From: Staphylococcus schweitzeri
GTDB lineage: Bacteria > Bacillota > Bacilli > Staphylococcales > Staphylococcaceae
Assembly (NCBI RefSeq): GCF_002902405.1
Contig: NZ_PPQS01000039.1
Coordinates: forward strand, 162,179 to 226,178
Length of the DNA: 64,000 nucleotides
Reading direction: 5' to 3'
Position 1 is the stretch's first letter. Each line of letters opens with the position of its first letter. Positions 1 to 11,016 of this stretch are shown piece by piece. Under the pieces are notes generated by a model. The model made no database searches. It saw only the letters and a list, made by a program, of their open reading frames with translations, and was not told the origin of the DNA. A program made the translations under genes and the position numbers.

Positions 1-2285
1 GTTTGTTCAATTTCTTTATCTTTAGCTTGAATTAATATAGGTATTTCTTTAGATAATGGTGTATTCACTTCTACGCGTGACTGTCTAACAGATTTAATGA
101 TTTCAACAAGTTGTTGCATTGTTTGTTTACTATCTTCAAAAATCAATGATTCACGTACTTCTGGCCATGCTGCTTTTACAATAGTTTCCCCATCATGAGG
201 TAAACTTTGCCATATTTTTTCTGTTACAAATGGCATGAATGGATGTAACATCCTCATAATATTATCTAAAGTATAACTTAATACTGAACGAGTTACTTGT
301 TTTTGTTCTTCGTCTGTACCATTCATCGGTATTTTACTCATTTCAATATACCAATCACAGAAATCATCCCAAATGAAATTATAAAGTGCTCTTCCAACTT
401 CTCCAAATTCATATTTGTCACTTAAATCTGTCACTGTTGCAATTGTTTCATTTAAGCGTGTTAAAATCCATTTATCTGCCAATGATAAGTTGCCAGTTAA
501 ATCAATATCCTCTACTTTAAAGTCTTCGCCAATATTCATCAAACTGAAACGTGCGCCATTCCATATTTTATTGATAAAGTTCCACACTGATTCAACTTTT
601 TCAGTAGAATATCTTAAATCATGGCCTGGAGATGAACCTGTCGCTAAGAAGTATCTTAGGCTATCAGCGCCATATTCATCAATAACGTCCATTGGGTCAA
701 CACCATTACCTAAAGACTTACTCATCTTGCGTCCATCTTCAGCTCGAACTAACCCATGTAATAATACGTCATTGAATGGACGGCGATCCGTAAATTCTAA
801 ACCTTGGAAAATCATTCGTGCTACCCAGAAAAAGATAATATCATAACCTGTAACTAATGCGTTCGTTGGATAGTAGCGTTTAAAGTCCTCATTATCAAGA
901 TCCGGCCAACCTAATGTTGAAAATGGCCATAACGCACTTGAGAACCATGTATCTAATACATCTTCATCTTGTTGCCAATTTTCAATATCAGTAGGTGCTT
1001 CTTCACCAACATAGATTTCACCAGTTTCTTTATGATACCAAGCCGGAATTTGATGCCCCCACCATAATTGTCTTGATATCGTCCAGTCTCTAATATTTTC
1101 CATCCATTGATTAAATGTATGTTCAAATCGTTGTGGATAAAAATCTATGCGATCATCTGTTTTTTGATTATCTAATGAGCGTTTTGCCAAACCATCCATA
1201 TGTACAAACCATTGTGTTGATAAATATGGTTCAACTACAGCACCTGAACGTTCTGAATGACCAACCGAATGAACATGATCTTCAATCTTAATAACTAAAT
1301 CTTGTTCTTTTAAATCTTCAACTAATTGTTTACGACAGTCAAAACGATCCAAACCTTCGTATTTTCCAGCTTTATCATTCATCTTACCATTTTCATCCAT
1401 AACGATAATGTTTTCTAAATGATGTCTTTGACCAATTTCAAAATCATTAGGGTCATGTGCAGGCGTAACTTTCATCGCACCAGATCCAAAATCAATATCA
1501 ACGTATTCATCTGCTAATATAGGTAACTCACGGCCTACAATTGGTAAAATAACAGTTTTACCAATAACGTCTTTATAACGTTCATCGTTTGGATTAACAA
1601 CAATAGCCGTGTCGCCCAACATTGTTTCTGGTCTTGTGGTTGCAATTTCGATATAACCTTCACCATCAGCATAAGGATATTTAAAATGATAAAAGGCACC
1701 TTGTACATCTTCATGTATGACTTCAATGTCCGATAAAGCAGTACGCGCTTTAGGATCCCAATTTATAATACGCTCACCACGATAAATAATTCCTTTATTG
1801 TATAAATCAACAAATACCTTTTTAACCGCTTTACTTAAACCTTCATCTAATGTAAAACGTTCTCTACTATAATCTAAGCCTAAACCTAATTTAGCCCATT
1901 GAGCACGGATAAATGACGCATATTCGTCTTTCCAATTCCAAGCTTGTTCTAAAAATTTTTCACGGCCAAGGTCATATCTTGTAATACCTTGTTCATTTAA
2001 TTTCGCTTCAACTTTCGCTTGTGTCGCAATTCCAGCATGGTCCATACCAGGTAAATATAAAGTATCGTATCCTTGCATACGTTTCATACGTGTAATAATG
2101 TCTTGTAAAGTTGTATCCCAAGCATGACCTAAATGTAATTTACCAGTTACATTTGGTGGTGGAATAACAATTGTATAAGTTTCTTTTGATTTATCTTCTG
2201 ATGGTTTAAAATAACCGTTTTTAACCCATTCTTCATAACGTCCCGCTTCAACTTCACGTGGATCATATTTTGGTTTCATTTCCAT
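1..2285 (-). CDS. valS: Valyl-tRNA synthetase, 3' end cut by the window edge
   Basis: Class I aminoacyl-tRNA synthetase that charges tRNA-Val in the cytosol and edits mischarged threonine. About 761 codons are present; the C-terminal part, including the coiled-coil tRNA-binding end, lies beyond the left edge. The signature HLGH is at residues 51-54 and KMSKS at 520-524, with a large editing insertion between them. The ATG at 2285 was chosen because GGAGG sits eight bases upstream; a second in-frame ATG lies two codons later. The gene follows its own T-box leader, so expression should rise when tRNA-Val is uncharged. Family and start are clear; only the missing end is unseen. Confidence 0.97.
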   Translation of the reverse strand, partial: MEMKPKYDPREVEAGRYEEWVKNGYFKPSEDKSKETYTIVIPPPNVTGKLHLGHAWDTTLQDIITRMKRMQGYDTLYLPGMDHAGIATQAKVEAKLNEQGITRYDLGREKFLEQAWNWKDEYASFIRAQWAKLGLGLDYSRERFTLDEGLSKAVKKVFVDLYNKGIIYRGERIINWDPKARTALSDIEVIHEDVQGAFYHFKYPYADGEGYIEIATTRPETMLGDTAIVVNPNDERYKDVIGKTVILPIVGRELPILADEYVDIDFGSGAMKVTPAHDPNDFEIGQRHHLENIIVMDENGKMNDKAGKYEGLDRFDCRKQLVEDLKEQDLVIKIEDHVHSVGHSERSGAVVEPYLSTQWFVHMDGLAKRSLDNQKTDDRIDFYPQRFEHTFNQWMENIRDWTISRQLWWGHQIPAWYHKETGEIYVGEEAPTDIENWQQDEDVLDTWFSSALWPFSTLGWPDLDNEDFKRYYPTNALVTGYDIIFFWVARMIFQGLEFTDRRPFNDVLLHGLVRAEDGRKMSKSLGNGVDPMDVIDEYGADSLRYFLATGSSPGHDLRYSTEKVESVWNFINKIWNGARFSLMNIGEDFKVEDIDLTGNLSLADKWILTRLNETIATVTDLSDKYEFGEVGRALYNFIWDDFCDWYIEMSKIPMNGTDEEQKQVTRSVLSYTLDNIMRMLHPFMPFVTEKIWQSLPHDGETIVKAAWPEVRESLIFEDSKQTMQQLVEIIKSVRQSRVEVNTPLSKEIPILIQAKDKEIEQ

Positions 2286-2299
2286 TTGCTATACCTCCT

Positions 2300-2340
2300 A
2301 AAAAATAAAAAATACCCATCCTATATAACAATAGGACGGA
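2300..2340 (-). terminator. Regulated terminator of the valS T-box
   Basis: On the minus strand CCGTCCTAT pairs with ATAGGATGG across a short loop and is followed by a run of U residues broken by one A. The left arm abuts the T-box sequence, as expected for mutually exclusive terminator and antiterminator folds. Confidence 0.85.
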
Positions 2341-2560
2341 TATTCCGTGGTACCACCTATATTCAAGAAGGATGCTAAAAATCAAACACTACTTATCAGC
2401 TAAATCGAAATTAGTATACTAACGCTGACAACATGAATTTGAAATAAGCCATCTCTTCAAGCACTCTAGATTATGATTAACGCTCAAACACGTCTTAGCC
2501 TACTCTATCATTTGTGTTCAACTAAGATACTCTGTGGGCTACCTTCAGTAAAAATCATTT
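2300..2560 (-). promoter_or_regulatory. T-box riboswitch leader of valS
   Basis: The leader transcript contains the T-box AGGTGGTACCACGGAAT (plus-strand 2342-2358). It is followed at once by a competing terminator hairpin and U-run just before the valS ribosome binding site. This arrangement is the known antitermination switch of Gram-positive synthetase genes: uncharged cognate tRNA pairs with the specifier and with the T-box bulge and prevents termination. I could not place the Val specifier codon with confidence, and the upstream boundary is approximate. Confidence 0.9.
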
Positions 2561-2643
2561 GCACATTCACACCAAACCATATGCTCTCTTTAAAACAATT
2601 TGAACTTACTCTTCCCAATTTATATATTAAACTCTTAACTTAT

Positions 2644-2670
2644 AGTATAATGATTGTCAAAATAAGTCAA
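2644..2670 (-). promoter_or_regulatory. Candidate valS promoter overlapping the tag -10
   Basis: Minus strand TTGACT (2665-2670) and TATACT (2644-2649) are separated by 15 bases. The same stretch read on the plus strand gives TATAAT at 2646-2651, a likely -10 for tag. The two divergent promoters would share bases. The 15-base spacer is short and no good tag -35 is seen, so this is tentative. Confidence 0.35.
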
Positions 2671-2689
2671 TGTATTGGTGGGAATAATT

Positions 2690-3250
2690 ATGAATGAATG
2701 CGCATTTGGAACAAAGGATCCAGTTTACTTAAACTATCACGATAATGTATGGGGTCAACCTTTATATGATAGTAAAGAATTATTTAAGCTTTTAGCATTA
2801 GAATCACAGCACGCTGGTTTGTCATGGTTAACTATTTTAAAAAAGAAAGAAGCTTATGAAACTGCTTTTTATGATTTTGAACCAGAGAAAATAGCACAAA
2901 TGACAGAGAAAGATATCGATAGATTAATGGCATTTCCAAATATTGTCCATCATCGTAAAAAATTGGAAGCAATAGTTAGTCAGGCTCAAGGCTACTTACA
3001 AATTGAACATGAATATGGTAGTTTTAGCAATTTTTTATGGTCTTACGTTAATGGTAAGCCTAAAGATTTACAGTACATTCATTCATCTGATCGCATCACA
3101 GTTGATGAGACTGCTACACAACTTTCCAAAGATTTGAAAAAATACGGTTTTAAATTTTTGGGTCCTGTAACCGTATTTTCATTTTTAGAAGCAGCGGGAC
3201 TATACGATGCACATTTAAAAGATTGTCCATCTAAGCCAAATCATAATTAA
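2690..3250 (+). CDS. tag: DNA-3-methyladenine glycosylase I
   Basis: Base-excision repair enzyme that removes 3-methyladenine from alkylated DNA. The 186-residue product has the Tag family layout: an N-terminal CAFGTKDP segment, the HAGLSW stretch, and a C-terminal histidine/cysteine segment ending HLKDCPSKPNHN that supplies zinc ligands in the family. I chose the ATG at 2690 over one five codons earlier because MNECAFG is the usual Tag start and GGTGGG lies just upstream. It is divergent from valS and stands alone, followed by a strong terminator. Tag-type glycosylases are constitutive in most bacteria. Confidence 0.95.
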   Translation: MNECAFGTKDPVYLNYHDNVWGQPLYDSKELFKLLALESQHAGLSWLTILKKKEAYETAFYDFEPEKIAQMTEKDIDRLMAFPNIVHHRKKLEAIVSQAQGYLQIEHEYGSFSNFLWSYVNGKPKDLQYIHSSDRITVDETATQLSKDLKKYGFKFLGPVTVFSFLEAAGLYDAHLKDCPSKPNHN

Positions 3251-3271
3251 TTATATGAAATAATATATAAC

Positions 3272-3316
3272 AAACGAGACAGATTCTATGTTAATTAATA
3301 GGCTGTCTCGTTTTAT
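3272..3316 (+). terminator. Rho-independent terminator after tag
   Basis: AAACGAGACAG (3272-3282) pairs with CTGTCTCGTTT (3303-3313) and is followed by TTTATTT. The A-run on the left arm gives a U-run on the other strand, so it could serve both strands. The convergent gene's 3' end is about 100 bases further on. Confidence 0.9.
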
Positions 3317-3413
3317 TTGGTTTCCATTAGATGTGTTATAAAAATAGCAGGGAATTATCTCCCTTAACAAAATTAACTTACTATCACTTTTATAATTATG
3401 TGTTGACATTAAG

Positions 3414-4487
3414 CTAATGCTTATTTTTCTTTGACCGATATTTTAAAAAGTAATTTATCGAAGGTGCGATGATAAAGATTATGAAAAAGATTCTAAATAT
3501 ATGATAACTAGTAATCATAGCAACATCTGCACCAGTAGCTAATGCAACTAATACTATTTGATTAAGTCCACCAGGTGCCGCACCAAGAAATAGTTCATTA
3601 ATTGGATTATTATCGAAAAAATGAATAACGTATACCATAACTAAGGCACCAAAAATTAGCATTATATTTTGTATCGTAATTGCAATAGCTAATCGACCTT
3701 TTAAATCTGATAATAAATGCGCAATTTGTACTCCAATTCTTATCATATAGATAAGTTGTGCAATGTTAAGTAGCCAATGATCTAAAGCAAATGTAATACC
3801 CGAACTAAAGTTCCAAACTATTAAGACAATTAGTGGTGCCAATAATTGATATGTTGGAACATTAAGTTTAGACATAATTAAATAAACGATAAAAACTGCA
3901 ATGGCTATAATTAGCATCTGCCAAATATTTAAAGCCTGTGATAAAGGTAAAACTTTAGCTATTTTACCTGCAGAATGTGCATTATCATCATGGAAAAAAT
4001 AAGAAATAAATGGTACAAGCACTACAACAAATATGATACGTGATGTTTGTGTAAGACTAACTACTAACAGATTGGCACGTTTATCTTGTTCTGCCATTAC
4101 TAACATTTGTGTCAAAGCACCTGGAATAACACTAAGTACAGCGGTTTCTGTATTAGTACGAGCTATCTTTTTAAAGACAAGCGCCATGACTAAAGCAATT
4201 AATAAAATTGAAATTGATACCACAATAATAGATAACCAATTATCTTTAATATCCATTATGACATTTTTGGTAAATGTTGTTCCTATTTGCACACCTAGTA
4301 ACACGATTCCTAGTTCACTTAACCAAAAGGGCCATTTAATTTCCAATTTAAAAACTTTCACACAAATGATTGCCGCAATTATTGGTCCGAACATGAATGG
4401 CAGTAAAATATGTGATACATATAAAATACCACTTATTAAAAATGATAAAACGAATACAATGAAATTATTTCTATATATCATTGCCAT
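3414..4487 (-). CDS. AbrB-family polytopic membrane protein
   Basis: A 357-residue integral membrane protein with roughly ten hydrophobic segments arranged as two similar halves; each half has a glycine-rich turn (VIPGALTQM and GAAPGGLNQI). This matches the AbrB/putative ammonia monooxygenase membrane family (Pfam AbrB, unrelated to the AbrB DNA-binding regulator). Its substrate is not established and I do not assign one. The ATG at 4487 was chosen because GAAGTGG precedes it; a longer frame would need a TTG without a ribosome binding site. The gene lies convergent to tag and downstream of the hemL terminator, so it is probably expressed alone. Confidence 0.8.
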   Translation of the reverse strand: MAMIYRNNFIVFVLSFLISGILYVSHILLPFMFGPIIAAIICVKVFKLEIKWPFWLSELGIVLLGVQIGTTFTKNVIMDIKDNWLSIIVVSISILLIALVMALVFKKIARTNTETAVLSVIPGALTQMLVMAEQDKRANLLVVSLTQTSRIIFVVVLVPFISYFFHDDNAHSAGKIAKVLPLSQALNIWQMLIIAIAVFIVYLIMSKLNVPTYQLLAPLIVLIVWNFSSGITFALDHWLLNIAQLIYMIRIGVQIAHLLSDLKGRLAIAITIQNIMLIFGALVMVYVIHFFDNNPINELFLGAAPGGLNQIVLVALATGADVAMITSYHIFRIFFIIFIIAPSINYFLKYRSKKNKH

Positions 4488-4599
4488 GTTTTCCACTTCT
4501 TTCAATTAAATAATTTAAAAGTTGTTATTGAGGTTTGAAATCAATACTTAATCGTTTTTCACTTTTAACAATTATTAATCAATTAAACCTAATTACTGA

Positions 4600-4628
4600 A
4601 AAAGAGCCTGAACAAAGTCCAGGCTCTC
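4600..4628 (-). terminator. Terminator of the hem operon after hemL
   Basis: On the minus strand GAGCCTGG and CAGGCTC form a short GC-rich hairpin followed by TTTTTCAG. It lies about 15 bases past the hemL stop. Confidence 0.85.
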
Positions 4629-4643
4629 ATTTTGTTCGTATAT

Positions 4644-5930
4644 TTATTTTACAATACGACTTAAAGCAGTATCAAATGCTTGAATTGTCTTTTCGATATC
4701 TTCTTTCGTATGTGCTGTAGATAAGAAAGTTCCTTCAAATTGAGATGGAGGTAAGAATACACCTTCTTTTGCCATTTCACGATACATTTCTGCAAATAAT
4801 TTCAAATCACTTTTATTCGCTTGTTCGAAATTAGTAACAGGTCCTTCATTTAAGAAATAACCAATCATTGAACCAGCTCTATTTACAGTGATTGGTACAT
4901 TATGTTTAGCAAATACACGTTTTAAACCTTCTTCAAGTAAATCGCCCAACATATTAAAATAGTCATAAGTTTCAGGTGTTAATTGGCTTAATGTTTCATA
5001 ACCACTAGTCATTGCCAAAGGATTACCTGACAACGTACCAGCTTGATATATATTTCCAAGTGGCGCGATGTGATCCATGATTTCTTTTTTACCACCAAAA
5101 GCACCAACCGGAAGTCCACCACCGATAACTTTTCCTAAGCAAGTTAAATCAGGCGTAACGCCAAAGTATCCTTGTGCACAATTATAACCTACTCTAAAAC
5201 CAGTCATTACTTCATCGAAAATTAATAATGCACCATATTCAGTCGTAATATCTCTTAAACCTTGCAAAAAGCCCTCGACTGGTGGAACGACACCCATATT
5301 ACCTGCTACTGGCTCAACTATGACACCAGCAATATCGTCGCCAAATTTTTCAAAAGCAATTTTAAGTGCATCTAAATCATTATATGGAACAGTAATTGTA
5401 TTTTTAGCAATGCCTTCTGGTACACCTGGAGAATCAGGCAATCCTAAAGTTGCAACACCTGAACCAGCTTTAATTAAAAGTGAATCACTATGACCATGGT
5501 AACAACCCTCAAATTTTACAATTTTATTTCTACCTGTATAACCACGTGCTAATCTTAACGTATCTAAAGTCGCCTCCGTACCAGAAGACACCATACGAAC
5601 TTTTTCAATTGAAGGTACACGATCGATCACAAGTTGAGCTAATTTGTTTTCAAGTAATGTCGATGCACCGAAACTTGTACCTTTATCAATAGCTTCATGT
5701 AATTGACTGATAACCTGTGGGTCTCTATGCCCTAAAATGAGTGGACCCCAACTAAGTACATAATCGATATACTCGTTACCATCAATATCATATATTTTTG
5801 ATCCTTTACCGTGATCCATGAAAATTGCTGGTGTATCTACTGATTTAAATGCTCTTACTGGACTATTTACACCACCAGGCATTAATGTTTCAGCAACCTT
5901 CATTGCTTCTTCTGACTTCGTATATCTCAT
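4644..5930 (-). CDS. hemL: Glutamate-1-semialdehyde 2,1-aminomutase
   Basis: PLP enzyme of the C5 heme pathway, converting glutamate-1-semialdehyde to 5-aminolevulinate. The 428-residue protein is a fold-type I aminotransferase; the PLP lysine is K267 in [11 protein letters not shown], with the cofactor-phosphate region SSGTEA at 115-120 and DEVMTGFR at 239-246. It is the last gene of the hem cluster and is 47 bases downstream of hemB. In S. aureus a second GSA aminotransferase paralogue is known elsewhere; this copy is the hem-operon one by position. It ends at a strong terminator. Confidence 0.97.
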   Translation of the reverse strand: MRYTKSEEAMKVAETLMPGGVNSPVRAFKSVDTPAIFMDHGKGSKIYDIDGNEYIDYVLSWGPLILGHRDPQVISQLHEAIDKGTSFGASTLLENKLAQLVIDRVPSIEKVRMVSSGTEATLDTLRLARGYTGRNKIVKFEGCYHGHSDSLLIKAGSGVATLGLPDSPGVPEGIAKNTITVPYNDLDALKIAFEKFGDDIAGVIVEPVAGNMGVVPPVEGFLQGLRDITTEYGALLIFDEVMTGFRVGYNCAQGYFGVTPDLTCLGKVIGGGLPVGAFGGKKEIMDHIAPLGNIYQAGTLSGNPLAMTSGYETLSQLTPETYDYFNMLGDLLEEGLKRVFAKHNVPITVNRAGSMIGYFLNEGPVTNFEQANKSDLKLFAEMYREMAKEGVFLPPSQFEGTFLSTAHTKEDIEKTIQAFDTALSRIVK

Positions 5931-5977
5931 AAAGTAAATTCCTCCTATAGTTTATAGAAAATCATACACATAAAATC

Positions 5978-6952
5978 TTATTTATCTAAATAGCGACAAA
6001 TGTCCTTTGCAAAATACGTAATAATCATATCAGCACCTGCACGTTTCATAGAAACCATTTGTTCCATAACGACACGTTCCTCATCTATCCAACCATTTTG
6101 TGCTGCTGCTTTAGTCATACTATATTCTCCACTCACATTATAAGCAACAACAGGAACATTTGTATGATTTTTAACATCTCGAACAATATCTAAGTAACTC
6201 AAAGCCGGTTTAACTATCATCATGTCACAACCTTCTTTTAAATCACTTTCTAATTCACGAAGTGCTTCCAAACGATTAGCAGGGTCCATCTGATACGTTT
6301 TTCTATCACCAAATGAAGGCGCAGAATCTGCTGCATCTCTGAATGGTCCAAAGAAACTTGAAGCATACTTAACACCATAACTCATAATTGGGACATTATA
6401 ATAACCAGCTTCATCTAATCCTTGTCGAATTTCAGCAACAAAACCATCCATCATATTACTTGGTGCGATAATATCTGCACCAGCTTCAACTTGTGAAATT
6501 GCCGTTTTAACAAGAAGTGGTAGTGATTTATCATTATCGACATCATGTGTATGATCATCAATTACTCCACAATGACCGTGATCAGTATATTCACATAAGC
6601 AAGTATCAGCAACAATTAATAAGTCATTATACATTTTTTTGGCGATGCGTGTCGCTTGTTGAATCACACCATCATGGATATATGCACCTGTGCCAATATC
6701 ATCTTTTGAATTTGGAACACCGAAGAACATAATGGCACGAATACCTAAGTCATATGCTTCTTTAATTTCATTTTCAAGTAAATTTAAACTGATTTGGTAT
6801 ACACCAGGCAATGATTTAATTTCTTTTTTAATATCATCTTTTTCAACTACAAAAATAGGATATATTAAATCATCTTTTCTTACATGATTCTCTCTAACCA
6901 TACCTCTCATTGTTTCTGATGATCTTAATCTTCTATGTCTATCAAATTTCAT
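5978..6952 (-). CDS. hemB: Porphobilinogen synthase (5-aminolevulinate dehydratase)
   Basis: Condenses two 5-aminolevulinate molecules into porphobilinogen. The 324-residue sequence shows the two active-site lysines, K195 in [10 protein letters not shown] and K248 in [11 protein letters not shown], and the cysteine-rich zinc site C118, C120 and C128 (DTCLC...HGHC), so it belongs to the zinc-dependent class. It starts three bases after hemD and forms part of hemAXCDBL. Loss of hemB in S. aureus is a known cause of the small-colony phenotype; this copy appears intact. Confidence 0.97.
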   Translation of the reverse strand: MKFDRHRRLRSSETMRGMVRENHVRKDDLIYPIFVVEKDDIKKEIKSLPGVYQISLNLLENEIKEAYDLGIRAIMFFGVPNSKDDIGTGAYIHDGVIQQATRIAKKMYNDLLIVADTCLCEYTDHGHCGVIDDHTHDVDNDKSLPLLVKTAISQVEAGADIIAPSNMMDGFVAEIRQGLDEAGYYNVPIMSYGVKYASSFFGPFRDAADSAPSFGDRKTYQMDPANRLEALRELESDLKEGCDMMIVKPALSYLDIVRDVKNHTNVPVVAYNVSGEYSMTKAAAQNGWIDEERVVMEQMVSMKRAGADMIITYFAKDICRYLDK

Positions 6953-6955
6953 TTT

Positions 6956-7624
6956 TTAGCCCCTACTTTCTAAAATCTTTTGTATTAACGATTCTAATGT
7001 TTGAGTATCTGCAATAGTTACTGGTTGCTTATTCGCTTTTATGGTACGCGCAGTTTGCTCGCCTATAGCATAATAATCTTGAAATTTTGGTACAGTTCCT
7101 TCATTAAAATAATAACGTACTGCAGATGAACTTGAAAATGTTAAAGCATCAATGTGTTGATGTTGTATCATTTTTTTAACATCTTGAATATTTTGCTTAT
7201 TTGGTATTGACGTATACAAATCTAATTTAATAACTTCATTTTCTTTAGATAAAGTTTCCAATAACAAAGGCCTTGCTAATTGGCTTGATGGAATTAGTAT
7301 TTTTTGATTTTTTTTATTAAATCCTTCTAAAAATCCTTCTTGTGAAAAATCACTTGGCATATAATCGACATGTATACCTAAAGATTCACAGTATTGCGCT
7401 GTTTTAACTCCAATAACTGCAATATAATCTACATTTAATCTATTTAAATAATTATAAAAGTATTTCACTGCATTTTTAGACGAAAAAATAAGCCAGTCAT
7501 AGTGTCGATCTAACAAATTCAAATCAAAAGCAAGTGGCTTAACTTCAATAAATGGTTTATGAATAATAGATACTAAGTCACTTTGCACGTCATTTGTTTG
7601 TGTCATCACTACAACTGGTTTCAT
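6956..7624 (-). CDS. hemD: Uroporphyrinogen-III synthase
   Basis: Cyclises hydroxymethylbilane to uroporphyrinogen III with inversion of ring D. The 222-residue sequence is divergent, as this family usually is, but keeps the two-lobed layout with motifs such as IFSSKNAVKYF near residue 50 and LTFSSSSAVRYYF near residue 160, plus a C-terminal YAIGEQTARTI. Position directly between hemC and hemB supports the call more strongly than sequence identity. The spacing to hemC (24 bases) and hemB (3 bases) implies one transcript. Confidence 0.93.
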   Translation of the reverse strand: MKPVVVMTQTNDVQSDLVSIIHKPFIEVKPLAFDLNLLDRHYDWLIFSSKNAVKYFYNYLNRLNVDYIAVIGVKTAQYCESLGIHVDYMPSDFSQEGFLEGFNKKNQKILIPSSQLARPLLLETLSKENEVIKLDLYTSIPNKQNIQDVKKMIQHQHIDALTFSSSSAVRYYFNEGTVPKFQDYYAIGEQTARTIKANKQPVTIADTQTLESLIQKILESRG

Positions 7625-7648
7625 ATTTAAACGTCACTCCAATAATTA

Positions 7649-8572
7649 TTATTGTTCATTTAAGCGTTTGATAATATCATATGCACCTTGTTCTTTTAAT
7701 TTATTACTTACTAATTTTCCTAATGCAACTGGATCTGTACCAGTAGATGTAAATTCAAAACGTTCTTTTCCATCAGGTGTCATAATTAAACCTGTAAACT
7801 CAATTTCTTTCTGATTTGAAATCGTTGCATATCCAGCAATTGGCACTTGGCAACTGCCATCCATTTCTGCTAAAAATGTTCTTTCAGCAGCTACACATTT
7901 TGCAACATCGTCATTTTGTGCTTTACTTAAAAGTTCTAATAGTTCTGCATCATCACTTCGACACTCTATACCTAGGGCACCTTGTCCAATTGCAGGCAAC
8001 AACGTATGTCTGTCCAGATATGTAGTTACCGTATCATCTGACCACCCCATTCGTCTTAAACCAGCCGCCGCTAAAATAATTGCATCATAATCTTCTGTAT
8101 GGAGCTTTTCTAGGCGTGTATCTATATTTCCCCTAATCCATTTAATTTGTAAGTTTGGATATTTAGATAAAATTTGTGCCCCTCTACGTAATGAACTTGT
8201 ACCAATTATACTGCCATCAGGCAATTCAGATAAAGGTGTATGATTTTTTGAAATATAGGCATCTAAAGGTAATTCTCTATCAGGTATACAGCCTATAGTT
8301 AGCCCTTCCGGAATTACACTTGGTACATCTTTTAAAGAATGTATTGCCATATCTATGTTTTTCTCAAAAAGTTCGTGTTGAATTTCTTTAACAAATAAGC
8401 CTTTTCCTCCGACTTTAGATAATTGTTTATCAACAATTCTATCGCCTTTAGTAACAATTTCTTTAATCTCTACTTCTAGATTTGGCTCAATAGCTTTTAA
8501 CTTGTCTATAAATTGCTGGCTTTGCGTTAAAGCTAATTTACTCCTTCTAGAGCCAACGATTAATTTACGCAT
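7649..8572 (-). CDS. hemC: Hydroxymethylbilane synthase (porphobilinogen deaminase)
   Basis: Polymerises four porphobilinogen units on a dipyrromethane cofactor. The 307-residue product has the cofactor cysteine C241 in [11 protein letters not shown], the catalytic aspartate D82 in HSLKDVPS, and the arginine-rich TSSLRRGAQ segment at 125-133. It lies in the middle of the hem operon between hemX and hemD, and CTAGGAGG precedes the ATG. All features are typical. Confidence 0.97.
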   Translation of the reverse strand: MRKLIVGSRRSKLALTQSQQFIDKLKAIEPNLEVEIKEIVTKGDRIVDKQLSKVGGKGLFVKEIQHELFEKNIDMAIHSLKDVPSVIPEGLTIGCIPDRELPLDAYISKNHTPLSELPDGSIIGTSSLRRGAQILSKYPNLQIKWIRGNIDTRLEKLHTEDYDAIILAAAGLRRMGWSDDTVTTYLDRHTLLPAIGQGALGIECRSDDAELLELLSKAQNDDVAKCVAAERTFLAEMDGSCQVPIAGYATISNQKEIEFTGLIMTPDGKERFEFTSTGTDPVALGKLVSNKLKEQGAYDIIKRLNEQ

Positions 8573-8613
8573 GTTTAATTCCTCCTAGTAACGAATTACT
8601 CTGGGCATTTTCT

Positions 8614-9429
8614 TTAATTTACAAAATGTGTAGCAAAAAATAAATTGATCATATTTAAGCAAAATAAAATAATGTTATAGTATATTAAATACCTCGAATT
8701 TATCCATTTCTTTATTCTTATCAATATATATGTCCCATACAATAATGTAATAACTGAAGAAAGTATCACTTTGGGATCAATAAATATACGTTCACCAACT
8801 GAAATCACACCCCATTGCGTTCCTAAAATAATACTAAATATGAGGATTATCCAGCCACTAAGCGTAGAATAGAAAACAATAGACTCAAGTGTAGCAACGC
8901 TACCTAGTCTAAAGTACTTTTGATCGAAACGTTTTTCCTTTAAATTACGATATTGCATGATGTAAAGTAATGCATTTACAAATGCTAGTGCAAAAAAGAC
9001 ATAACTTAATACAGCTAGACCAATATGGACTAACAACAATTCATCTATAACAGCGATTTTCTGTACCTTATTATCATAATGTGTAGGTTGGAAAGTATTC
9101 ATTCCCAATAATGTTAATCCTATTAGATTTAAGAAAAACACAGAAAAATTCAAGACTTTTATAAGATTAAGAATTAAAGAGATAGAGATGATTAACCAAC
9201 TCAAGGTATAAAAAACATCTGAAATAGATCCTAATGGAATATGTCTCGTTTGTATAATAAAAATAGATAAAGAGATTGTTTGTAAAACCCAAACAATCCC
9301 CAATAAATATATGCCTAAACTTCTAATTTTATGACTCTTTTGGACAAAATCATAAAAATAGCAAATAATACTGATTAAGTATATTAATAATATTATTTCA
9401 TTGAATCGAATAAACAGGTTTTCTTGCAT
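8614..9429 (-). CDS. hemX: HemX, heme-biosynthesis membrane regulator
   Basis: A 271-residue integral membrane protein with about eight hydrophobic segments and the general shape of the cytochrome c assembly (CcsA/HemX) family, including a VHIGLAVLSYVFFALAF stretch around residues 134-150. HemX in Bacillus and S. aureus limits the level of glutamyl-tRNA reductase, the product of the adjacent hemA, so heme synthesis is held down. It begins 21 bases after hemA and is followed by hemC, which supports co-transcription. Molecular mechanism is not visible in sequence. Confidence 0.92.
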   Translation of the reverse strand: MQENLFIRFNEIILLIYLISIICYFYDFVQKSHKIRSLGIYLLGIVWVLQTISLSIFIIQTRHIPLGSISDVFYTLSWLIISISLILNLIKVLNFSVFFLNLIGLTLLGMNTFQPTHYDNKVQKIAVIDELLLVHIGLAVLSYVFFALAFVNALLYIMQYRNLKEKRFDQKYFRLGSVATLESIVFYSTLSGWIILIFSIILGTQWGVISVGERIFIDPKVILSSVITLLYGTYILIRIKKWINSRYLIYYNIILFCLNMINLFFATHFVN

Positions 9430-9450
9430 ATTATCACCATATTAATATGC

Positions 9451-10797
9451 TTATTCAAAACTAAAGATACGTCTTGCTGAAATCTCTTTGACTTTGCTTT
9501 CTTTTTGTTGTTTAGCTTGTTCATGAGGACATTCAGCTTCAATATCAAATATATTTTGAAATAGCTCTAATTTTTCATTACTTTTCTTATCACTACTTAA
9601 TTCTTTGGCCTGTTTAATAGGATCTTTCAACATCTGATTGATAATACTTTTTGTATGTTTAGAGATTATTTTACGTTCCCTCTCAGACAATCCTGGCAGT
9701 TTACGATCAATACTATCCATCGTTTCAGCCTGTATTGCCATTGCTTTTTCACGTAAAGCTCTAATCACTGGAACAACACCCAACATACTTATCCACTCAT
9801 TATGTGCGTGAATTTCTGAAGGAATTTGTTCTGATATTGATGCAGCTGCTAGTTGTCGCTCACGTAAGTTTGCGTCAACCAAACCTTTTAAGTCATCGAC
9901 GTCGTAATTAAAGATGTTAGTGATGGCACTTATACCTGGTTCGATATCTCTAGGAACTGCAATATCAATCAATACGAGTGAATCTTGTTTTCTGTTTTCA
10001 GCAATTCTTTCTATCATGTCATTGGTAATGATATAAGACTGTGCACTTGTTGAGCTGATAACTATGTCAGCACTTTCTAGTAGAAGTGGCAAGGCTGATA
10101 GCTCACCATATTTCACTTGATGCTTTGTTGCTAATTTCATAGCATTTTCAACAGTTCTATTAACTACTGTAATATCAGTAATTCCAGAACCAAGAAGATT
10201 TAATAGTGATAATTCACTCATTTCCCCTGCACCAATAATGACAGCTTGTTTGCTTTTTAATTTACCAAATACCTTTTTAGCCAATTCGACCGCAGCATAT
10301 GATACACTCACAGCATTATCTGCTATGTCTGTTTCATTATGTGCTTTTTTTGCAAAAGTAATTGCTTGTTTAAATAGATGATTAAATATTGTTCCTGTTG
10401 TACCTGTATTTTGCGCTAAGAAAAACGCATCTCTTATTTGACCTAAAATTTGTGTTTCTCCAAGTACAATCGAATCTAAGCCAGAAGTGACACGCAATAA
10501 ATGTTCTACTGCTTCGTCCCCCACTTTTACTTCCGACATTGCTTTAATATCATCTACTTCAAATCCAAATGCACGGGCTAAAAATCGTTGGACATAATAG
10601 CGACCCGTATGAATTTGATCGACAACAGCATATACTTCTGTTCGATTACATGTTGATAATATGACATTTTCTAAAATAGATTTAGTTTCATATAAATCTT
10701 CATGGGCAATTCGTAAGGCATCATCTCTAAAAGCAACTTGCTCTCTTAGTGCTACATCAGCTGTGCGATGATTTATACTAATTGCAATAAAATGCAT
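9451..10797 (-). CDS. hemA: Glutamyl-tRNA reductase
   Basis: First committed step of the C5 heme pathway: NADPH-dependent reduction of glutamyl-tRNA-Glu to glutamate-1-semialdehyde. The 448-residue protein shows the catalytic cysteine C50 in [10 protein letters not shown], a central NADPH-binding fold starting at [16 protein letters not shown] around residue 187, and an alpha-helical C-terminal dimerisation domain. It is the first gene of hemAXCDBL; GGGGGC precedes the ATG and TATAAT on the minus strand (10832-10837) is a plausible -10, though no clear -35 was found. HemX encoded next door is the known negative effector. Confidence 0.97.
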   Translation of the reverse strand: MHFIAISINHRTADVALREQVAFRDDALRIAHEDLYETKSILENVILSTCNRTEVYAVVDQIHTGRYYVQRFLARAFGFEVDDIKAMSEVKVGDEAVEHLLRVTSGLDSIVLGETQILGQIRDAFFLAQNTGTTGTIFNHLFKQAITFAKKAHNETDIADNAVSVSYAAVELAKKVFGKLKSKQAVIIGAGEMSELSLLNLLGSGITDITVVNRTVENAMKLATKHQVKYGELSALPLLLESADIVISSTSAQSYIITNDMIERIAENRKQDSLVLIDIAVPRDIEPGISAITNIFNYDVDDLKGLVDANLRERQLAAASISEQIPSEIHAHNEWISMLGVVPVIRALREKAMAIQAETMDSIDRKLPGLSERERKIISKHTKSIINQMLKDPIKQAKELSSDKKSNEKLELFQNIFDIEAECPHEQAKQQKESKVKEISARRIFSFE

Positions 10798-11016
10798 TTA
10801 AAACGCCCCCATATATACTAACAATACAAATATTATAACATAATTTAAAATCCAATTAAGTACGATGCTTAAATAAATTAGAATCTTTCTAATTTGAACT
10901 CACGATTTTGACAAATTGATGAACGTTGTAAATAGTTATCATTTGTACACAAGTTTTAAGTTTATTTTTATATCAATCGATATTAAATTTTATGAATTCA
11001 TACTTTTAAATGGCCA

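Noticed and set aside
415..846. 143-codon open frame opposite valS
   Set aside because: Antisense to a highly conserved synthetase with no start signal.
2473..2697. Possible small gene in front of tag
   Set aside because: It runs through the valS T-box leader on the other strand, overlaps the tag start and has no ribosome binding site.
4033..4509. 158-codon open frame opposite the AbrB-type gene
   Set aside because: Antisense shadow of a membrane protein gene; low-complexity content and no start signals.
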